From: Cryobacterium mannosilyticum
GTDB lineage: Bacteria; Actinomycetota; Actinomycetes; Actinomycetales; Microbacteriaceae
Direction: 5' to 3'
Length of the DNA: 64,000 bases
Assembly: GCF_004402705.1 (NCBI RefSeq)
Contig: NZ_SOFM01000007.1
Location: 298,548 to 362,547 of the forward strand
The notes beneath the pieces were generated by a model. The model was not told where the DNA came from. It saw only the letters and a program-made list of their open reading frames with translations, and ran no database searches. Below, piece after piece: positions 1-8,571 of the stretch (position 1 is its first letter; each line of letters opens with the position of its first letter). Made by a program: the position numbers and the translations under genes.

Positions 1-60
1 CTTGACGGGCGGAGTGCCGTTCCCACCCTCGACGAGCTGCTCACACTCTCGCCCCGATAA
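1..60 (+). CDS. C-terminal fragment of an upstream gene, possibly PfkB-type (sulfofructose) kinase
   Basis: Frame 1 is open from the window edge to a TAA at 58-60 and encodes 19 residues ending in a VPTLDELLTLSPR-like tail. Many PfkB-family sugar kinases end with a similar AVPT-x-x-E-L segment. The gene lies 70 bp upstream of a sulfofructose-phosphate aldolase, so a sulfofructose kinase would be the expected neighbour. The fragment is too short to prove the family. The identity is inference from context. Confidence 0.35.
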   Translation, partial: LDGRSAVPTLDELLTLSPR

Positions 61-130
61 CCAGACCACGGCGTGCCCTGTCCTCGGCGCGCCGGTCCAT
101 CACTCAATTCCTACGAAGGAGAACAGAAAC

Positions 131-1030
131 ATGACCCTCTCACCCACCCTCACCACCGCAGCCTGCACGCTGCAGGACATCGCACGTCCCTCCGGCGGAT
201 TCGCGATGCTCGCCGTCGACCAGCGGGAAGCCCTGCGCAACATGTTCACGGCAGCCGGCGCCAAGGCCCCGGTCAGCGATCAGACCCTCACCGACTTCAA
301 GGTGCTCGCAACCCAGATCGTCAGCCCCTACGCATCCGGGGTGCTCGTCGACCAGCAGTTCTCCTACGACGCCGTCCTCGCCGCCAACGCCGTTGACCCG
401 TCCTGTGCGCTCATCGTTGCCGCCGACGACTTCCTGCCCGGGAACGGAATCCCGGTTGACAGCGTGCAGATCGACCGCGCGATCGACCCCGCAGCGCTTC
501 GGGCCGCCGGCGTCAAGGCGCTCAAGCTCCTCGTGCTGTGGCGCTCCGACGAGTCCGCCGAGCAGCGCACGGAAATGGTCGCCGAATTCGGTGCACTGTG
601 CCGCGGAGCCGGTCTGCTCAGCATCATCGAGCCCGTCGTCCGCCCTCCCCGCCGCGGAGCGGCCTTCGATCGGGAAGCCGCGATCCTCGCGGCCGCAACC
701 GAGCTGGGCAACACCGGAGCCGACCTGTACAAGGGTGAGATGCCCTACGGGGCACAGGCCAACGACAAGACCCTCTTCGACGCCTGCCGCCGACTTGACG
801 GGGAGCTGAACATGCCGTGGGTGATCCTCTCGTCGGGAGTCGACGCCGACATATTCGGGAAGGCCGTGCGCATCGCCGTCTCGGCAGGCGCCTCGGGGTT
901 CCTGTCCGGCCGCGCCGTCTGGGCGTCGGTCGTGGGGGCAGCGGATCCCGCGACGATGCTCCGGGACGTCTCGGTGCCGCGTCTCAAGCGACTCGGCGAG
1001 GTCGTCGACGAGGCACTGGCGGCGCGCTGA
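131..1030 (+). CDS. yihT: 6-deoxy-6-sulfofructose-1-phosphate aldolase (YihT type)
   Basis: Class I aldolase that splits sulfofructose 1-phosphate into dihydroxyacetone phosphate and sulfolactaldehyde in sulfo-EMP sulfoglycolysis, a cytoplasmic pathway. The 299-residue protein follows E. coli YihT nearly block for block as I recall it: GGFAMLAVDQREA near residue 22, SPYASGVLVDQQF, IVAADDFLPGNGIPVD, ALKLLVLWRSDE, LLSIIEPVVRPP and MPWVILSSGVD. The Schiff-base lysine is Lys201 in ADLYKGEMP. The ATG at 131 is preceded by AAGGAG at 116-121. A longer in-frame start near position 2 would add a non-homologous leader and is rejected. The next gene starts at the A of the stop codon (ATGA overlap), so the two are translationally coupled. 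Confidence 0.93.
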   Translation: MTLSPTLTTAACTLQDIARPSGGFAMLAVDQREALRNMFTAAGAKAPVSDQTLTDFKVLATQIVSPYASGVLVDQQFSYDAVLAANAVDPSCALIVAADDFLPGNGIPVDSVQIDRAIDPAALRAAGVKALKLLVLWRSDESAEQRTEMVAEFGALCRGAGLLSIIEPVVRPPRRGAAFDREAAILAAATELGNTGADLYKGEMPYGAQANDKTLFDACRRLDGELNMPWVILSSGVDADIFGKAVRIAVSAGASGFLSGRAVWASVVGAADPATMLRDVSVPRLKRLGEVVDEALAAR

Positions 1031-2334
1031 TGACTATCACCGAACAGACCACCACGCAGCTCAGCACGGATGCCGCGATGTCCCCTCTCCTGAACTGGAT
1101 CGGCAACCCGGCACACACCCGGTGGCTCGAAACCGAACTTGACCGGATCCTCGAGTTCGGCCGCAACGGCAAGGTCACCAACGGCTTCGGCTGGATCAGC
1201 AACACCGGCGGCATCCGCGAGGAGATGGGCACTCACCTGTGGATCACCGCCCGGATGGTGCACGTCTACGCGGCCGCGGCCGTCATGGGCCGCCCCGGGG
1301 CACGCAGCCTGGCCGCCCACGGCATCGAGTGCCTGACCAACGGCATCCTTCGCGACCGCGTGAACGGCGGCTGGTTCGCCTCCGTGGCCAACGAGGGCGA
1401 CCAGGTCATCGACCGCAAGAAGGAGGCTTACGCCCACATGTTCGTCGCGCTGGGCGCGGCGAGCGCGACCGCCGCCGACATCCCTGGCGCTCGGGAACTG
1501 CTCGACCTGGCCATCGACGCCGTCAACACCCATTTCTGGTCTGACACCGAGAACATGTGCCTGGACAACTGGGACGAGGCCTTCACCGAGTGCGACGACT
1601 ACCGCGGCGGCAACGCCAACATGCACGCGGTCGAGGCCTTCCTGATCCTCCACGACGTCACTCACGACGACGTGTGGCTTGACCGCTCGATCTCGATCGC
1701 GTCACTGCTCATCCACAAGGTCGCCCGCAGCAATCATTACCGGGTCAACGAGCACTTCGACCAGCAGTGGAACCCGATTCTCGACTACAACAAGGACGCG
1801 CCCGGCGACCGGTTCCGCGCGTTCGGCGGCACCCCGGGTCACTGGGTCGAATGGGGTCGCCTCCTGGTGCAGCTGCGCGCCACCCTGCTGGCCGAGGGCA
1901 AGACCCCGCCATCCTGGCTCGTCGAAGACGCCGAAGGTCTCTTCAACGGCGCCGTGCGCGACGCCTGGTCCACCGACGGCGCCCCCGGCTTCGTCTACTC
2001 CGTCGACTGGGAAGGCAAGCCGGTGATCCGCTCCCGGATTCGCTGGGTCATCGTCGAGGCGATCGGCTCGGCGTACGCACTTCACCAGGTGACCGGCGAC
2101 GCCAAGTACGCCGCCTACTACCAGGAGTTCTGGGACTACTGCCGCGACTACCTCATGGACTACGAGACCGGTTCCTGGTGGCAGGAGCTGAACGAGAAGA
2201 ACGAGGTATCGAGCCTGGTCTGGAACGGCAAGCAGGACATCTACCACCTGCTGCACTGCCTGCTCGTCCCCCGGCTGCCCCTGACCCCGGGCCTGGTCCC
2301 GGCGCTGGCGGACGGTCTGCTCGACCACATCTAG
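1030..2334 (+). CDS. yihS: Sulfoquinovose isomerase (YihS, AGE family)
   Basis: Interconverts sulfoquinovose and sulfofructose, the first intracellular step of sulfoglycolysis. The 434-residue protein has an (alpha/alpha)6-barrel sequence of the N-acylglucosamine 2-epimerase superfamily. It matches remembered E. coli YihS closely: GFGWISNTGGIREEMGTHLW near the N-terminus, RGGNANMHAVEAFL and NHYRVNEHFDQQWNP in the middle, AFGGTPGHWVEWGRLL, and KQDIYHLLHCLLVPRLPL near the C-terminus, with the histidines expected of the active site. It starts with an ATG overlapping the aldolase stop. It could only otherwise be a mannose isomerase of the same family, but the YihS-specific blocks and the aldolase partner make sulfoquinovose the best call. 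Confidence 0.92.
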   Translation: MTITEQTTTQLSTDAAMSPLLNWIGNPAHTRWLETELDRILEFGRNGKVTNGFGWISNTGGIREEMGTHLWITARMVHVYAAAAVMGRPGARSLAAHGIECLTNGILRDRVNGGWFASVANEGDQVIDRKKEAYAHMFVALGAASATAADIPGARELLDLAIDAVNTHFWSDTENMCLDNWDEAFTECDDYRGGNANMHAVEAFLILHDVTHDDVWLDRSISIASLLIHKVARSNHYRVNEHFDQQWNPILDYNKDAPGDRFRAFGGTPGHWVEWGRLLVQLRATLLAEGKTPPSWLVEDAEGLFNGAVRDAWSTDGAPGFVYSVDWEGKPVIRSRIRWVIVEAIGSAYALHQVTGDAKYAAYYQEFWDYCRDYLMDYETGSWWQELNEKNEVSSLVWNGKQDIYHLLHCLLVPRLPLTPGLVPALADGLLDHI

Positions 2335-2460
2335 ATCGGATCATCGCGCCGGCCGGCAACCGGCGCGCGCACGACCGCGCCACCACCTGGCGCGCGCAGA
2401 ACCCAACCTCGTCGTCGCCCCACCCGGGGCGACGACGGTCATCAAAGAAGAGGACAAGAA

Positions 2461-3912
2461 ATGGGTGTTTCAACACAGACCGGCGGGGCCGTATCCACGG
2501 GCCTGCAGCCGGTTCTCAGCCTCAGGGAGAAGCTCGGCTACGGTTCCGGCGACGTCGGGTTCAACTTCCTGTTCGACATGGGGCAGCTGTACCTGCTGAA
2601 GTTCTTCACGGACGCGCTCGGGATCAATCCCGCCATCGCGGGCACCATCTTTCTTGTCGCGAAGATCTGGGATGCCTTCGCCGACGTAGCGGTGGGCACC
2701 TGGGTGGACAACCGCACGAAGCTCGGCAAACGCGGCAAATACCGCTCTTTCATTTTTTACGCGACCATTCCTCTGGCATTGATGCTGATCGCGTCGTTCC
2801 AGATTCCCGACTTCTCCCTGACCGGGCGCACCATCTGGGCCTTCGCCGTCTACATGCTGTTCGGCACCGCCTACTCCATCGCGAACATCCCCTATGGCGC
2901 CCTGGTGCCGGCGATGACTCGCAACCTGCAGGAACGTTCCGTGCTGTCCTCGCTCCGCCAGGGTGGAGGCACCCTCGGCCTGCTGATCTCGACAGTGGTG
3001 TTCTGGCCGATCGTGAATGCCTTCGACGACCAGGCTCAGGGCTACACCGTGGCAGTGACGGTGTTCGCCATCGCGGGGACCGTGATGATCTACGTGATGT
3101 ACAACAACGTTCAGGAACGATTCGTCGGCAGCCCTCAAGGTGTGCAGGTCGCGGCCCCGAAGGTGCCGCTTTCCAAGCAATACCGCCTGCTGTTCTCGAA
3201 CCGTCCGTTGATGGGCTTGTGCCTGGCCAACCTGGCCATCTTCTCCGCCTTCAACGTGCGGATCGCGGTGCAGGTGTACTTCACCGAGTACAACCTGGGC
3301 GACACCTGGGCGCTCTCATTCATCGGCCTCTTCGCGATCGCCTGGGTCTTCCCCGGCGTCGCGATCACCCCGTGGCTGACCCGACGTATCGGCAAACGCC
3401 AGACCTACATCCTCGGCTGTGCCATCTGGTTCATCGCCGATTTCCTCGCCTTCTTCGTGGTGCACGACACGCTCACGCTGGTGATCCTGTCCAGCTTCAC
3501 CTTCTTCGGCAGCGCGCTTCCGAACAGCCTCAACTGGGCCATGGTGTCCGACACCGTCGAATACGGGGAGTGGAAGTCAGGCATCCGCAGCGAAGCCCTC
3601 ACCTACTCGGCGTTCACCTGGTTTCGCAAACTGTCCCAGGCCATCGCCGGTTTCATTCCAGGTGTCGTGCTGGCCCTCGTCGCCTACGCCCCCAACGTGG
3701 CACAACAGTCCGAAGGTGCCCTGTTCGGCATCCGCGCACTGATGTTCCTCTACCCGATGGCCATGTCGATCTTCGCGATCATTGCCATCTGGTACGTCTA
3801 CAAGCTCTCCGACGAGCGGTGTGTCGAAATTCAGGAGGAACTGCACGTTCGACACGCCCAGGAAGCCGGCGACGAATCCTCCGATCTGACTGGAACCCTG
3901 GTGACCAAGTGA
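2461..3912 (+). CDS. GPH-family sugar:cation symporter, YihO/YihP-like (probable sulfoquinovose/SQ-glycoside importer)
   Basis: A 483-residue, 12-helix major-facilitator protein of the glycoside-pentoside-hexuronide family. Family signatures include LREKLGYGSGDVGFN at the start, LVAKIWDAFADVAVG with WVDNRTKLGKRGKYR after helix 2, NIPYGALVPAMT, and SDTVEYGEWKSGIRSEALTY in the second half. It resembles E. coli YihO and YihP throughout, and I cannot decide between the two. YihO and YihP are assigned to sulfoquinovose or its glycerol glycoside and to organosulfonate transport. The ATG follows AAGAAGAGGAC and a 126-bp gap after yihS. The last codons overlap the next gene (TGATG). Its role here as importer is inferred from the operon. 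Confidence 0.85.
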   Translation: MGVSTQTGGAVSTGLQPVLSLREKLGYGSGDVGFNFLFDMGQLYLLKFFTDALGINPAIAGTIFLVAKIWDAFADVAVGTWVDNRTKLGKRGKYRSFIFYATIPLALMLIASFQIPDFSLTGRTIWAFAVYMLFGTAYSIANIPYGALVPAMTRNLQERSVLSSLRQGGGTLGLLISTVVFWPIVNAFDDQAQGYTVAVTVFAIAGTVMIYVMYNNVQERFVGSPQGVQVAAPKVPLSKQYRLLFSNRPLMGLCLANLAIFSAFNVRIAVQVYFTEYNLGDTWALSFIGLFAIAWVFPGVAITPWLTRRIGKRQTYILGCAIWFIADFLAFFVVHDTLTLVILSSFTFFGSALPNSLNWAMVSDTVEYGEWKSGIRSEALTYSAFTWFRKLSQAIAGFIPGVVLALVAYAPNVAQQSEGALFGIRALMFLYPMAMSIFAIIAIWYVYKLSDERCVEIQEELHVRHAQEAGDESSDLTGTLVTK

Positions 3913-6185
3913 TGATCGACACCCAGACCGAACCGTACATCCTCAAGTACGTCGGAAACGTCACCGAGACCGATCATGGCGTGGACTTCCTGGTGACGGG
4001 CATGGCGGCGAAGGCTCTGCCCGGCATCCCCGGCTGGATGACCGGAGAATCTCCGGAGCAGCAGGGCATTGAAACGACGATGCCGAACCTGCCCCGGGAC
4101 TTGCAGCTCCCGGGGCTGGACCAGATCGAGTACCGATGCCGGGTCGTGGCCCTCGGGCCGCAGACCGTGCGGGTGGCGATCGCGCCGGCCGAGCACCAGA
4201 TGTGGCGGGAACCGGAGGTGTGGCCCGGCATCATGGTCACCGCGACCAATGGCGACCAGAGTGCGGAGCTTCGGGAGACCAACGACACGCTGGAGATCCG
4301 GCTGGCCGGCTGCACGCTGCGAATCGGCAAGTCCCCCCTCACCCTGGCCCTGTACCGCGAGGAGACCCAGCTGCTGCGCACCGGGGAACGGCTGCGCCAG
4401 GTGGCCGGCTTCCCGATGGCGCCGCCCGTGATCGCGGCGAACGGGAACATCAACCTCAACCTGGAGATGGGCGTCGGCGAGAAGATCTTCGGCTTCGGAG
4501 AGCAGTTCTCCCGGTTCGAGAAGAGCGGACAAGAGCTGGTCCTCGAGGTCAACGACGCGCTCGGCACCGGCACCGGACTGGCCTACAAGCCGGTGCCGGT
4601 GTGGCACTCCACCGCGGGCTATTCCGCCTTCGTGAACTCCGGCGCAACCCTCACCGCCGACGTCGGCCACCGTCGGCCCAGCGTGCTGGGGATCACCCTG
4701 GACGATGCCGGCCTCGACCTGATCCTGTTCGCAGCAGCATCCGTTGAACAGCGGCTGACTGACTACACGGCGTTGACCGGTCGGGCCAAACGGCCACCGT
4801 TGTGGGCGTTCGGGTTCTGGATGGGACGGTGCCGCTATCACAGCGACACCGAGATGTTGGCCGTCGGCAGCACCATGCGGGAGCACCAGGTGCCGGGCGA
4901 CGTTCTCCACCTCGACCCGGACTGGCTGGTCGTCGACCGGCTGAACACCGACTTCATCTGGAACAGCGACCGGTTCGGTGATCGCGGCGCCTTCGTCGAA
5001 GGCCTTCGCTCGCAGGGATTCCGGCTGTCGATGTGGGAGCTGCCCTATCTCGATCCAGCCTCGCCGGTCTTCGAGGAAGCCCAGGAGGGCGGACACTTGC
5101 TGCGGATGCCGGACGGCGGGCTGGCCGAGATCCAGGGCACTCCGACGCCCGACGGCCGGATGCGGGCCCTGTTCGACGTCACCAACCCGGCCACCGCCCA
5201 GTGGATCCTGGACAAGCAGAAGCCGTTCTTCGACGACGGTGTGGCCGTGATCAAGACGGACTTCGGCGAAGGCTGCCCGTCCGGTGCCGCCGCCGCCGAC
5301 GGCACGCCCGGCAACTACATCCACAACCTTTACCCGCTGCGCTACAACGGCCTGTTCTCCGACATCATCGGCGAGCTCACCGGTCGCACACCGCTGGTGT
5401 GGGGACGTAGCGGCTGGGCCGGCTCGCACCGCTACCCGGGACAGTGGGGCGGCGACGCCGAGTCCACCGTGGTGGGGATGCAGGCGACCCTGCGCGGGGG
5501 CCTGTCCTACGCGACCTGCGCGCCAGGCTACTGGAGCCATGACATCGGTGGCTTCTACGGCCCGGAACTCACGCCGGGCCTCTACATCCGCTGGACCCAG
5601 TTCGGCGCCCTGTCGCCGTTGATGAGGGCTCATGGCCTCCGGCCCCGGGAGCCGTGGGAGTTCGGGCCGGACGCGCTGCGCGTCTGCCGCGACTGGATTC
5701 GCCTGCGCTACTCACTGCTGCCGTACCTGTGGCAGGTGGGCGGCGAGGTGGAGACCGAGGGGCTCCCGTTCATCCGCCCGCTGTGCCTGCACTACGCCGA
5801 CGACCCGGTCGCCCTGTCAATCGACGACGAGTACCTGTTCGGCGGCGACATCCTGGTTGCACCGGTGATGGATGACGGAATGCAGCCGGTGACCCGGTCG
5901 ATCTACCTGCCGGCCGGAACCTGGTACGACTTCTTCACCGACGAGCGCTTTGAGGGCCCGACGTTCATCCAGCGCCAGGTGTCGATCGACGAGATGCCGG
6001 TCTTCGTGCGCTCCGGCGGCGTCGTGCCGCGCGTCGAGGTCACCCCCGAGGTCCGCAACACCGACGACCTGCGCAGCCAGCCGTGGACCGTGCACGTGTG
6101 GGGCGAGGTATCGCAGGCCGCGATCGACGGCCTCGAGGGCTTCGACGGCCCGGCGTCCATTGCCGAAATCGTTCGCCATGGGTGA
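3912..6185 (+). CDS. Glycoside hydrolase family 31, YicI-like (possible sulfoquinovosidase or alpha-xylosidase)
   Basis: A 757-residue retaining alpha-glycosidase. The N-terminal beta-sandwich (about 1-290) contains GFGEQFSRFEKSG. The (beta/alpha)8 barrel holds the nucleophile Asp450 in KTDFGEGCPSG and the probable acid/base Asp515 in QWGGDAES, followed by GYWSHDIGGFYGPE. The C-terminal part has the usual GGDILVAPV-type sheet. In the barrel it reads like E. coli alpha-xylosidase YicI (ELPYLDPASPVFEEAQEGG block, DFG-E nucleophile region). The QQ-x-W sulfonate-binding motif and MRTHEGNRP segment of YihQ-type sulfoquinovosidases are not seen. The operon still predicts release of sulfoquinovose from a glycoside. 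It has no signal peptide, so it acts in the cytoplasm. The start overlaps the transporter stop. Confidence 0.85.
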   Translation: MIDTQTEPYILKYVGNVTETDHGVDFLVTGMAAKALPGIPGWMTGESPEQQGIETTMPNLPRDLQLPGLDQIEYRCRVVALGPQTVRVAIAPAEHQMWREPEVWPGIMVTATNGDQSAELRETNDTLEIRLAGCTLRIGKSPLTLALYREETQLLRTGERLRQVAGFPMAPPVIAANGNINLNLEMGVGEKIFGFGEQFSRFEKSGQELVLEVNDALGTGTGLAYKPVPVWHSTAGYSAFVNSGATLTADVGHRRPSVLGITLDDAGLDLILFAAASVEQRLTDYTALTGRAKRPPLWAFGFWMGRCRYHSDTEMLAVGSTMREHQVPGDVLHLDPDWLVVDRLNTDFIWNSDRFGDRGAFVEGLRSQGFRLSMWELPYLDPASPVFEEAQEGGHLLRMPDGGLAEIQGTPTPDGRMRALFDVTNPATAQWILDKQKPFFDDGVAVIKTDFGEGCPSGAAAADGTPGNYIHNLYPLRYNGLFSDIIGELTGRTPLVWGRSGWAGSHRYPGQWGGDAESTVVGMQATLRGGLSYATCAPGYWSHDIGGFYGPELTPGLYIRWTQFGALSPLMRAHGLRPREPWEFGPDALRVCRDWIRLRYSLLPYLWQVGGEVETEGLPFIRPLCLHYADDPVALSIDDEYLFGGDILVAPVMDDGMQPVTRSIYLPAGTWYDFFTDERFEGPTFIQRQVSIDEMPVFVRSGGVVPRVEVTPEVRNTDDLRSQPWTVHVWGEVSQAAIDGLEGFDGPASIAEIVRHG

Positions 6186-6191
6186 CGTTTG

Positions 6192-6917
6192 ATGGACACG
6201 CTCACTCTCGTCGGTGTCGGAGTCGTCTTGTTCTTCGGCTCCTTCATCCAGCGGGTGACCGGAATGGGGCTGGCCCTGGTCGCCAGCCCCTTCCTGGTGC
6301 TCCTCCTGGGCAGTGTCACCGGCGTGCAAACGCTCCAGGTGGTCGGACTCGGCGTGTGCCTGGTCAGTGCGATCACCCTTCGGTCAGACGTGAACATGCG
6401 CGTGGCGGTGCTGCTGCTGGTCGCGTCGGCGATCGGGGTTGTCCCCGGGACATTGATCGCCAACGCGCTGCCGGCCAGCTGGCTCGGCATCCTGATCGGC
6501 ACCGTGACCCTCATCGCCCTGGCCTCCACCGTCTTTCTGCGTAAGAGCAGGCTCTTCGTGGGCGCGCGGGGCACCGGGATCGCCGGCGCCCTCTCCGGCT
6601 TCATGAATGTGACCGCGGGGGTGGGCGGCCCGCCTATCGTCATCTACGCCAACTCCACCGACTGGGAATACAAAGAGTATCTGGCCACCGTTCAGCTGTA
6701 CTTCGCCGGCCTCAACATCTTGTCGTTGATCGCCAGGGGGGTGCCCGACCTTCCGACGGCAGGCTGGATGGTCGCGGCCGGCTCCGCGGTCGCCGGCGTC
6801 GTGATCGGCAACCTTCTCAGCGCGAGTATCAACGACTCGATCGCAAAAAAGGCCGTCTTCGCCATCGCCGGCGTCGGATCCTTGGCCACGGTGATCCAGG
6901 GCCTTTCCGCTCTTTAG
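6192..6917 (+). CDS. TauE/SafE family membrane exporter (sulfite or organosulfonate)
   Basis: A 241-residue protein with about eight hydrophobic segments. It shows the TauE/SafE pattern of two similar halves: an N-terminal FGSFIQRVTGMGLALVASPF block and an internal SGFMNVTAGVGGPPIVIY block. Family members export sulfite, sulfoacetate or other sulfur anions. Here the likely cargo is a C3-sulfonate (dihydroxypropanesulfonate or sulfolactate) or sulfite made by the operon. The ATG at 6192 comes six bases after the hydrolase stop. A TTG one codon upstream is possible. The gene is the last in the operon. Family assignment is firm and cargo is inference. Confidence 0.85.
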   Translation: MDTLTLVGVGVVLFFGSFIQRVTGMGLALVASPFLVLLLGSVTGVQTLQVVGLGVCLVSAITLRSDVNMRVAVLLLVASAIGVVPGTLIANALPASWLGILIGTVTLIALASTVFLRKSRLFVGARGTGIAGALSGFMNVTAGVGGPPIVIYANSTDWEYKEYLATVQLYFAGLNILSLIARGVPDLPTAGWMVAAGSAVAGVVIGNLLSASINDSIAKKAVFAIAGVGSLATVIQGLSAL

Positions 6918-7136
6918 CACGGCGACCGGACAACATCGACAGAGCCACTCAATCCTGCGACGGATGCCTGCTGGCGACCCGAATCGGAAGTTGCACTCCT
7001 GAAGTGTGAGTCGTCCGGTTCTCATCCGCCCGGGTGCGGCAGCGCAGCGGCCCCATGCTGACTGAATCCGGGACACGATCGAAGGCCGTCGGTGCGCGGG
7101 TTTCGCCGGCGGGGCCTGATCGGGCAGGCTGGGGGG

Positions 7137-8456
7137 ATGGCCAGACCGACTTCACCGCGAAACGACATGTCCGAACACGCCCTGGCACCGGCCCCGGCAC
7201 GGCTGAGCCCGTCGGATGCCGCGCGCCTGAGCGCCCTCGTGCGGATGAAACGGCTCGCGGTGGGCCTGCTCCTCGTGATGGCCGTCGTTTTCGCCGTGTC
7301 CTTCGCGCTCCAGGACCGCTACCCGGCGCTGCAGTACGTGCGCGCGGCGGCCGAGGGCGGCATGGTCGGTGGGCTGGCGGACTGGTTCGCGGTGACTGCA
7401 CTGTTCCGCTACCCGCTGGGCCTGCGCATCCCGCACACGAACATCATCGCCAGCCGCAAGGACGAGATCGGCGCGAGCCTGGGCGAGTTCGTCGAGACGA
7501 ACTTCCTCTCCGAGACCGTCGTGCGGGGCAAGCTCGACTCGATGGGGGTGTCCCGCCGGTTGGGCGCGTGGCTGTCGTCGCCGGAGAACGCCGGCCGGCT
7601 GACCGACGAGGTCGCGGTGGCCGGCACCGGGCTGCTCGAACTGCTCAGTGACGACGCCATCAAGGACCTGATCGAGACCGTCGCCCGCGAGCACCTCGTG
7701 CAGGCCGACTGGGCGCCGCCGATCGGCCGGATCGGTGAACGGCTGGTGGAGTCGGGACAACAGCACGCCGTCGTCGACCTGCTGCTCGAGCGTGCCCAGG
7801 GCTGGCTCCTCGCGCACCCCGAGGCATTCGGCCGGGCCGTGTCGCAGCGCCTGCCGAGCTGGCTGCCCGGTTTTGTCGACAAGCTCGTCGACGACAAGGC
7901 GCACCGGGAGGTGCTCGCCTTCCTCGACGCCGTTCGCACGGATGCCGCCCACCCGTTGCGGGCGGCGATCGACCGCTATCTGGTCGAACTCACAGGTGAC
8001 CTGCAGCACGATCCCGCCATGATCAACCGGGTGGAAACGCTCAAGCTCGAGCTGCTCGACAGCGCCCGGCTGCGCGAATTCGCCGGGGAGACCTGGGAGG
8101 CGGTGAAGGCCTCCCTGGTCGATTCCCTCGGCGACCCGGCGAGCGCGCTGCGCGCCGGCATCCGTTCGACCGTGATCGAGGTCGGCGCCCGCCTGCTCGG
8201 AGACGGCGCCCTCGGGGCGCGGATCGACCGGTGGCTGGCCGACTCGGCCAGCCACCTCGTGCGGAGCTACCGGCACGAGATCGCCGGCGTCATCACTGAG
8301 ACCGTCGAGCGGTGGGACGCGGCCGAGACGTCGGAGAAGATCGAACTGCAGGTCGGCAAGGACCTGCAGTTCATCCGCATCAACGGCACCGTCGTCGGCG
8401 CCCTCGCCGGGGTGGCCATCTTTGCGGCCGCGCAGGCCGTCGTGTCGCTGCTCTGA
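7137..8456 (+). CDS. DUF445 family membrane-anchored protein
   Basis: A 439-residue protein of the DUF445 (YjiN/YheB) family. A hydrophobic helix lies near residues 38-58. It is followed by the family block AAEGGMVGGLADWFAVTALF and then HTNIIASRKDEIG. A long alpha-helical middle part comes next, and a C-terminal INGTVVGALAGVAIFAAAQA segment closes the protein with a second membrane helix. The function of the family is unknown. The ATG at 7137 is chosen; ATG 7167 is an alternative. It stands alone between the sulfosugar operon and an SGNH/GAF gene. Confidence 0.85.
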   Translation: MARPTSPRNDMSEHALAPAPARLSPSDAARLSALVRMKRLAVGLLLVMAVVFAVSFALQDRYPALQYVRAAAEGGMVGGLADWFAVTALFRYPLGLRIPHTNIIASRKDEIGASLGEFVETNFLSETVVRGKLDSMGVSRRLGAWLSSPENAGRLTDEVAVAGTGLLELLSDDAIKDLIETVAREHLVQADWAPPIGRIGERLVESGQQHAVVDLLLERAQGWLLAHPEAFGRAVSQRLPSWLPGFVDKLVDDKAHREVLAFLDAVRTDAAHPLRAAIDRYLVELTGDLQHDPAMINRVETLKLELLDSARLREFAGETWEAVKASLVDSLGDPASALRAGIRSTVIEVGARLLGDGALGARIDRWLADSASHLVRSYRHEIAGVITETVERWDAAETSEKIELQVGKDLQFIRINGTVVGALAGVAIFAAAQAVVSLL

Positions 8457-8571
8457 CCGGGGCCTGCGGCGGCGACACCCTTGCCCCGGATTGCATACAA
8501 TTTCGGCGGATGGGGGATACTGGGCCAACCCGCGTGGACCGCCCTCGCGTGCGGAATCGCCAGAGGAACCG

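Noticed and set aside
3831..5633. 600-residue open frame antisense to the GH31 gene
   Set aside because: Long opposite-strand frames are common in GC-rich genes. It has no family motif, and the plus frame is a clear GH31 enzyme.
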